41,430 nucleotides of DNA from contig DASZCR010000102.1 in assembly GCA_035942915.1 (NCBI GenBank), positions 1-41,430 of the forward strand, written 5' to 3'. A program made the translations under genes and the position numbers. This DNA comes from DASZCR01 sp035942915 (GTDB lineage Bacteria > Acidobacteriota > Blastocatellia > Pyrinomonadales > Pyrinomonadaceae). Positions 40,459 through 41,430 of this stretch are shown here, in pieces. The stretch's first letter is position 1; each line of letters starts with the position of its first letter. The notes below the pieces were generated by a model. That model did not search any database, was not told the DNA's origin, and saw only the letters and a program-made list of their open reading frames with translations.

Positions 40459-41343
40459 ATGTCGCCGCGTCGCCAATCAAACTTGATACGTCTCGTCTGC
40501 GCGCTCGTCTGCGTGCTCGCCTGCGCCGTCTCGACGGCCGCGCAGCAACGCCCGCTCGTCACCGAAGACGTGGACGTGCTCGAACCCGGCACGCTACGCA
40601 TCGAGGCCGGGATAGACTTTCTGCAAGATGCGAAGTTTCCTGCCTCCGGGCTGACCGGCGACCTGACGCGAGTCGGCGTGATTGGCATCAACATCGGGCT
40701 TTCGCCGAACGTCGAATTTCAAATCGAAGGCGTCGCGCAAAACTTCCTCAGTATCAACACGGCCGCGCCGAACCCGGCCATCCCCAGAGGCTTCGCGCCG
40801 GGCAGCAATTCGACGAACGACACGGGCGACTTCACACTTGCGACCAAGATTAAGATTCGACGCGAGACGCGCCTCGGCCCTTCGCTCGGCTTCCGCTTCG
40901 GCGTCGAGTTGCCGAACTCGAACGAGACGCGCGGCATCGGCGTCAACCAGACGAACGCCTTCGGGACGATTCTCGTCGGCAAGAAGTTCGGCCGCGACGG
41001 TCGTCTCAACACCTTCGGCAACATCGGCATCGGCATCCTGACAGCGCCCACACAGTTCTTCACGCAGAACGACGTGCTGCTCTACGGCGTGGCCGGAATC
41101 TTCCGCCTCGACGAGCACATCAGCCTCGCCGGAGAGATTAACGGACGCGCCAACACACGACGCGGAAGCGCGCCGCTCGGCACGGAACCACGCTCGGAAG
41201 CGCGCCTCGGCCTGCAAGTGAAGGCGACGGGCTTGCGCTTCGACTTTGCGGGCATCGCCGGCCTCACAGACTTTAGCCCCCGCTCCGGCGTCACCTTCGG
41301 CGTCACCTACGACACGCCGAGCGTCTTTACACCCGCCAGATAA
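40459..41343 (+). CDS. Predicted outer-membrane beta-barrel-like protein
   Basis: The 294-aa protein has a clear signal peptide (LIRLVCALVCVLACAVSTAAQQ, cleavage near AAQ). The mature part consists of alternating amphipathic strands (TLRIEAGIDFLQ, SLGFRFGVELPNS, AFGTILVGKKFG, LFDFAGIAGL-like end), as in small channel or phenol-degradation MetA-like outer-membrane proteins. The conserved ERPLVTEDVD-like start (QRPLVTEDVDVLEPGTLRIE) is typical of that group. Function is unknown. ATG 40459 lacks a well-spaced Shine-Dalgarno; GTG 40420 is an alternative. It is divergent from the ECF sigma gene, and the stop is followed at once by a heptamer array. Confidence 0.75.
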   Translation: MSPRRQSNLIRLVCALVCVLACAVSTAAQQRPLVTEDVDVLEPGTLRIEAGIDFLQDAKFPASGLTGDLTRVGVIGINIGLSPNVEFQIEGVAQNFLSINTAAPNPAIPRGFAPGSNSTNDTGDFTLATKIKIRRETRLGPSLGFRFGVELPNSNETRGIGVNQTNAFGTILVGKKFGRDGRLNTFGNIGIGILTAPTQFFTQNDVLLYGVAGIFRLDEHISLAGEINGRANTRRGSAPLGTEPRSEARLGLQVKATGLRFDFAGIAGLTDFSPRSGVTFGVTYDTPSVFTPAR

Positions 41344-41430
41344 GAGAAGTGATAGGTGATAAGAGAAGTGATAGGTGATGGGTGATGGGTGATAGGAGAA
41401 ATGCTGTCTTCTCCTATCACCCATCACCCA
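41344..41430. repeat. GTGATRR heptamer inverted-repeat array, cut by the window end
   Basis: Starting at the TAA of the outer-membrane-like gene, units GTGATAG, GTGATAA, GTGATAG, GTGATGG, GTGATGG and GTGATAG are interrupted once by AGAGAA. A short loop (around 41396-41411) and the complementary arm CCTATCACCCATCACCCA follow to the last base. The right end is missing. Confidence 0.9.

Noticed and set aside
1..41430. Defence island, prophage or integrated element
   Set aside because: No integrase, transposase, restriction, toxin-antitoxin or phage structural gene is visible, and all genes look like chromosomal housekeeping or envelope functions with similar codon use.

Overview
The window is a GC-rich, densely coded chromosomal stretch of a Gram-negative, aerobic or heme-using bacterium. 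Kdo/LPS genes, outer-membrane-type and signal-peptide proteins, a tricorn-like S41 protease with PD40 repeats, a Ser/Thr kinase with C-terminal TPRs and a secreted peptidoglycan-recycling set together suggest Acidobacteriota, perhaps class Blastocatellia. That placement is an inference from gene content only. I see 37 protein genes, no tRNA or rRNA, no insertion sequence, no CRISPR array and no prophage.

Layout: 1-4227 holds the 3' part of a tricorn-like protease facing an NtrC-type regulator, separated by a near-perfect 60-nt hairpin. 4348-8414 (minus) is a heme operon in the order hemX/ccsA-hemA-hemC-hemD, with a recognisable promoter at 8453-8482. 8596-11112 holds an HD hydrolase, a small membrane protein, proline dehydrogenase and an NfeD protein. 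11166-14357 (minus) is cysK, a cystathionine gamma-synthase/lyase and a PP2C phosphatase. 14726-24651 (plus) is a Kdo/CTP cluster: kdsB, a 103-aa membrane protein, pyrG, a GNAT, a Ser/Thr kinase, kdsA, an M1-like pseudopeptidase, kdsC and a lone receiver. Here pyrG makes the CTP that KdsB consumes, and kdsA and kdsC make the Kdo. 24689-26118 is a divergent nucleotidyltransferase/HD pair.

26133-36546 is the most coherent functional cassette: a divergent LysR regulator, a BadF-type amino-sugar kinase, murQ, a sodium/solute symporter, secreted nagZ, a single protein fusing an AmiE-like serine hydrolase to a NamZ (DUF1343) exo-muramidase, and a secreted S1/P1 nuclease. Read together they would cut cell-wall fragments outside the cytoplasm, import MurNAc/GlcNAc, phosphorylate them and convert MurNAc-6P to GlcNAc-6P. 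36552-40289 (minus) is an ECF sigma factor, a FecR-type anti-sigma factor, a Tat-exported intradiol dioxygenase-like lipoprotein, a heme-binding protein and ThpR. A divergent outer-membrane-like protein follows.

The most unusual signal is non-coding. Six intergenic sites (7512-7603, 12090-12207, 13363-13436, 14466-14680, 18155-18229, 41344-41430) carry arrays of a 7-nt unit, consensus GTGATRR, folded as long inverted repeats. In five of them the stop-codon-rich arm begins at or within a few bases of the upstream gene's stop codon. In four of those the complementary arm ends just before the next gene's start, with no Shine-Dalgarno visible. The sixth lies exactly between two divergent TTGACA promoters.
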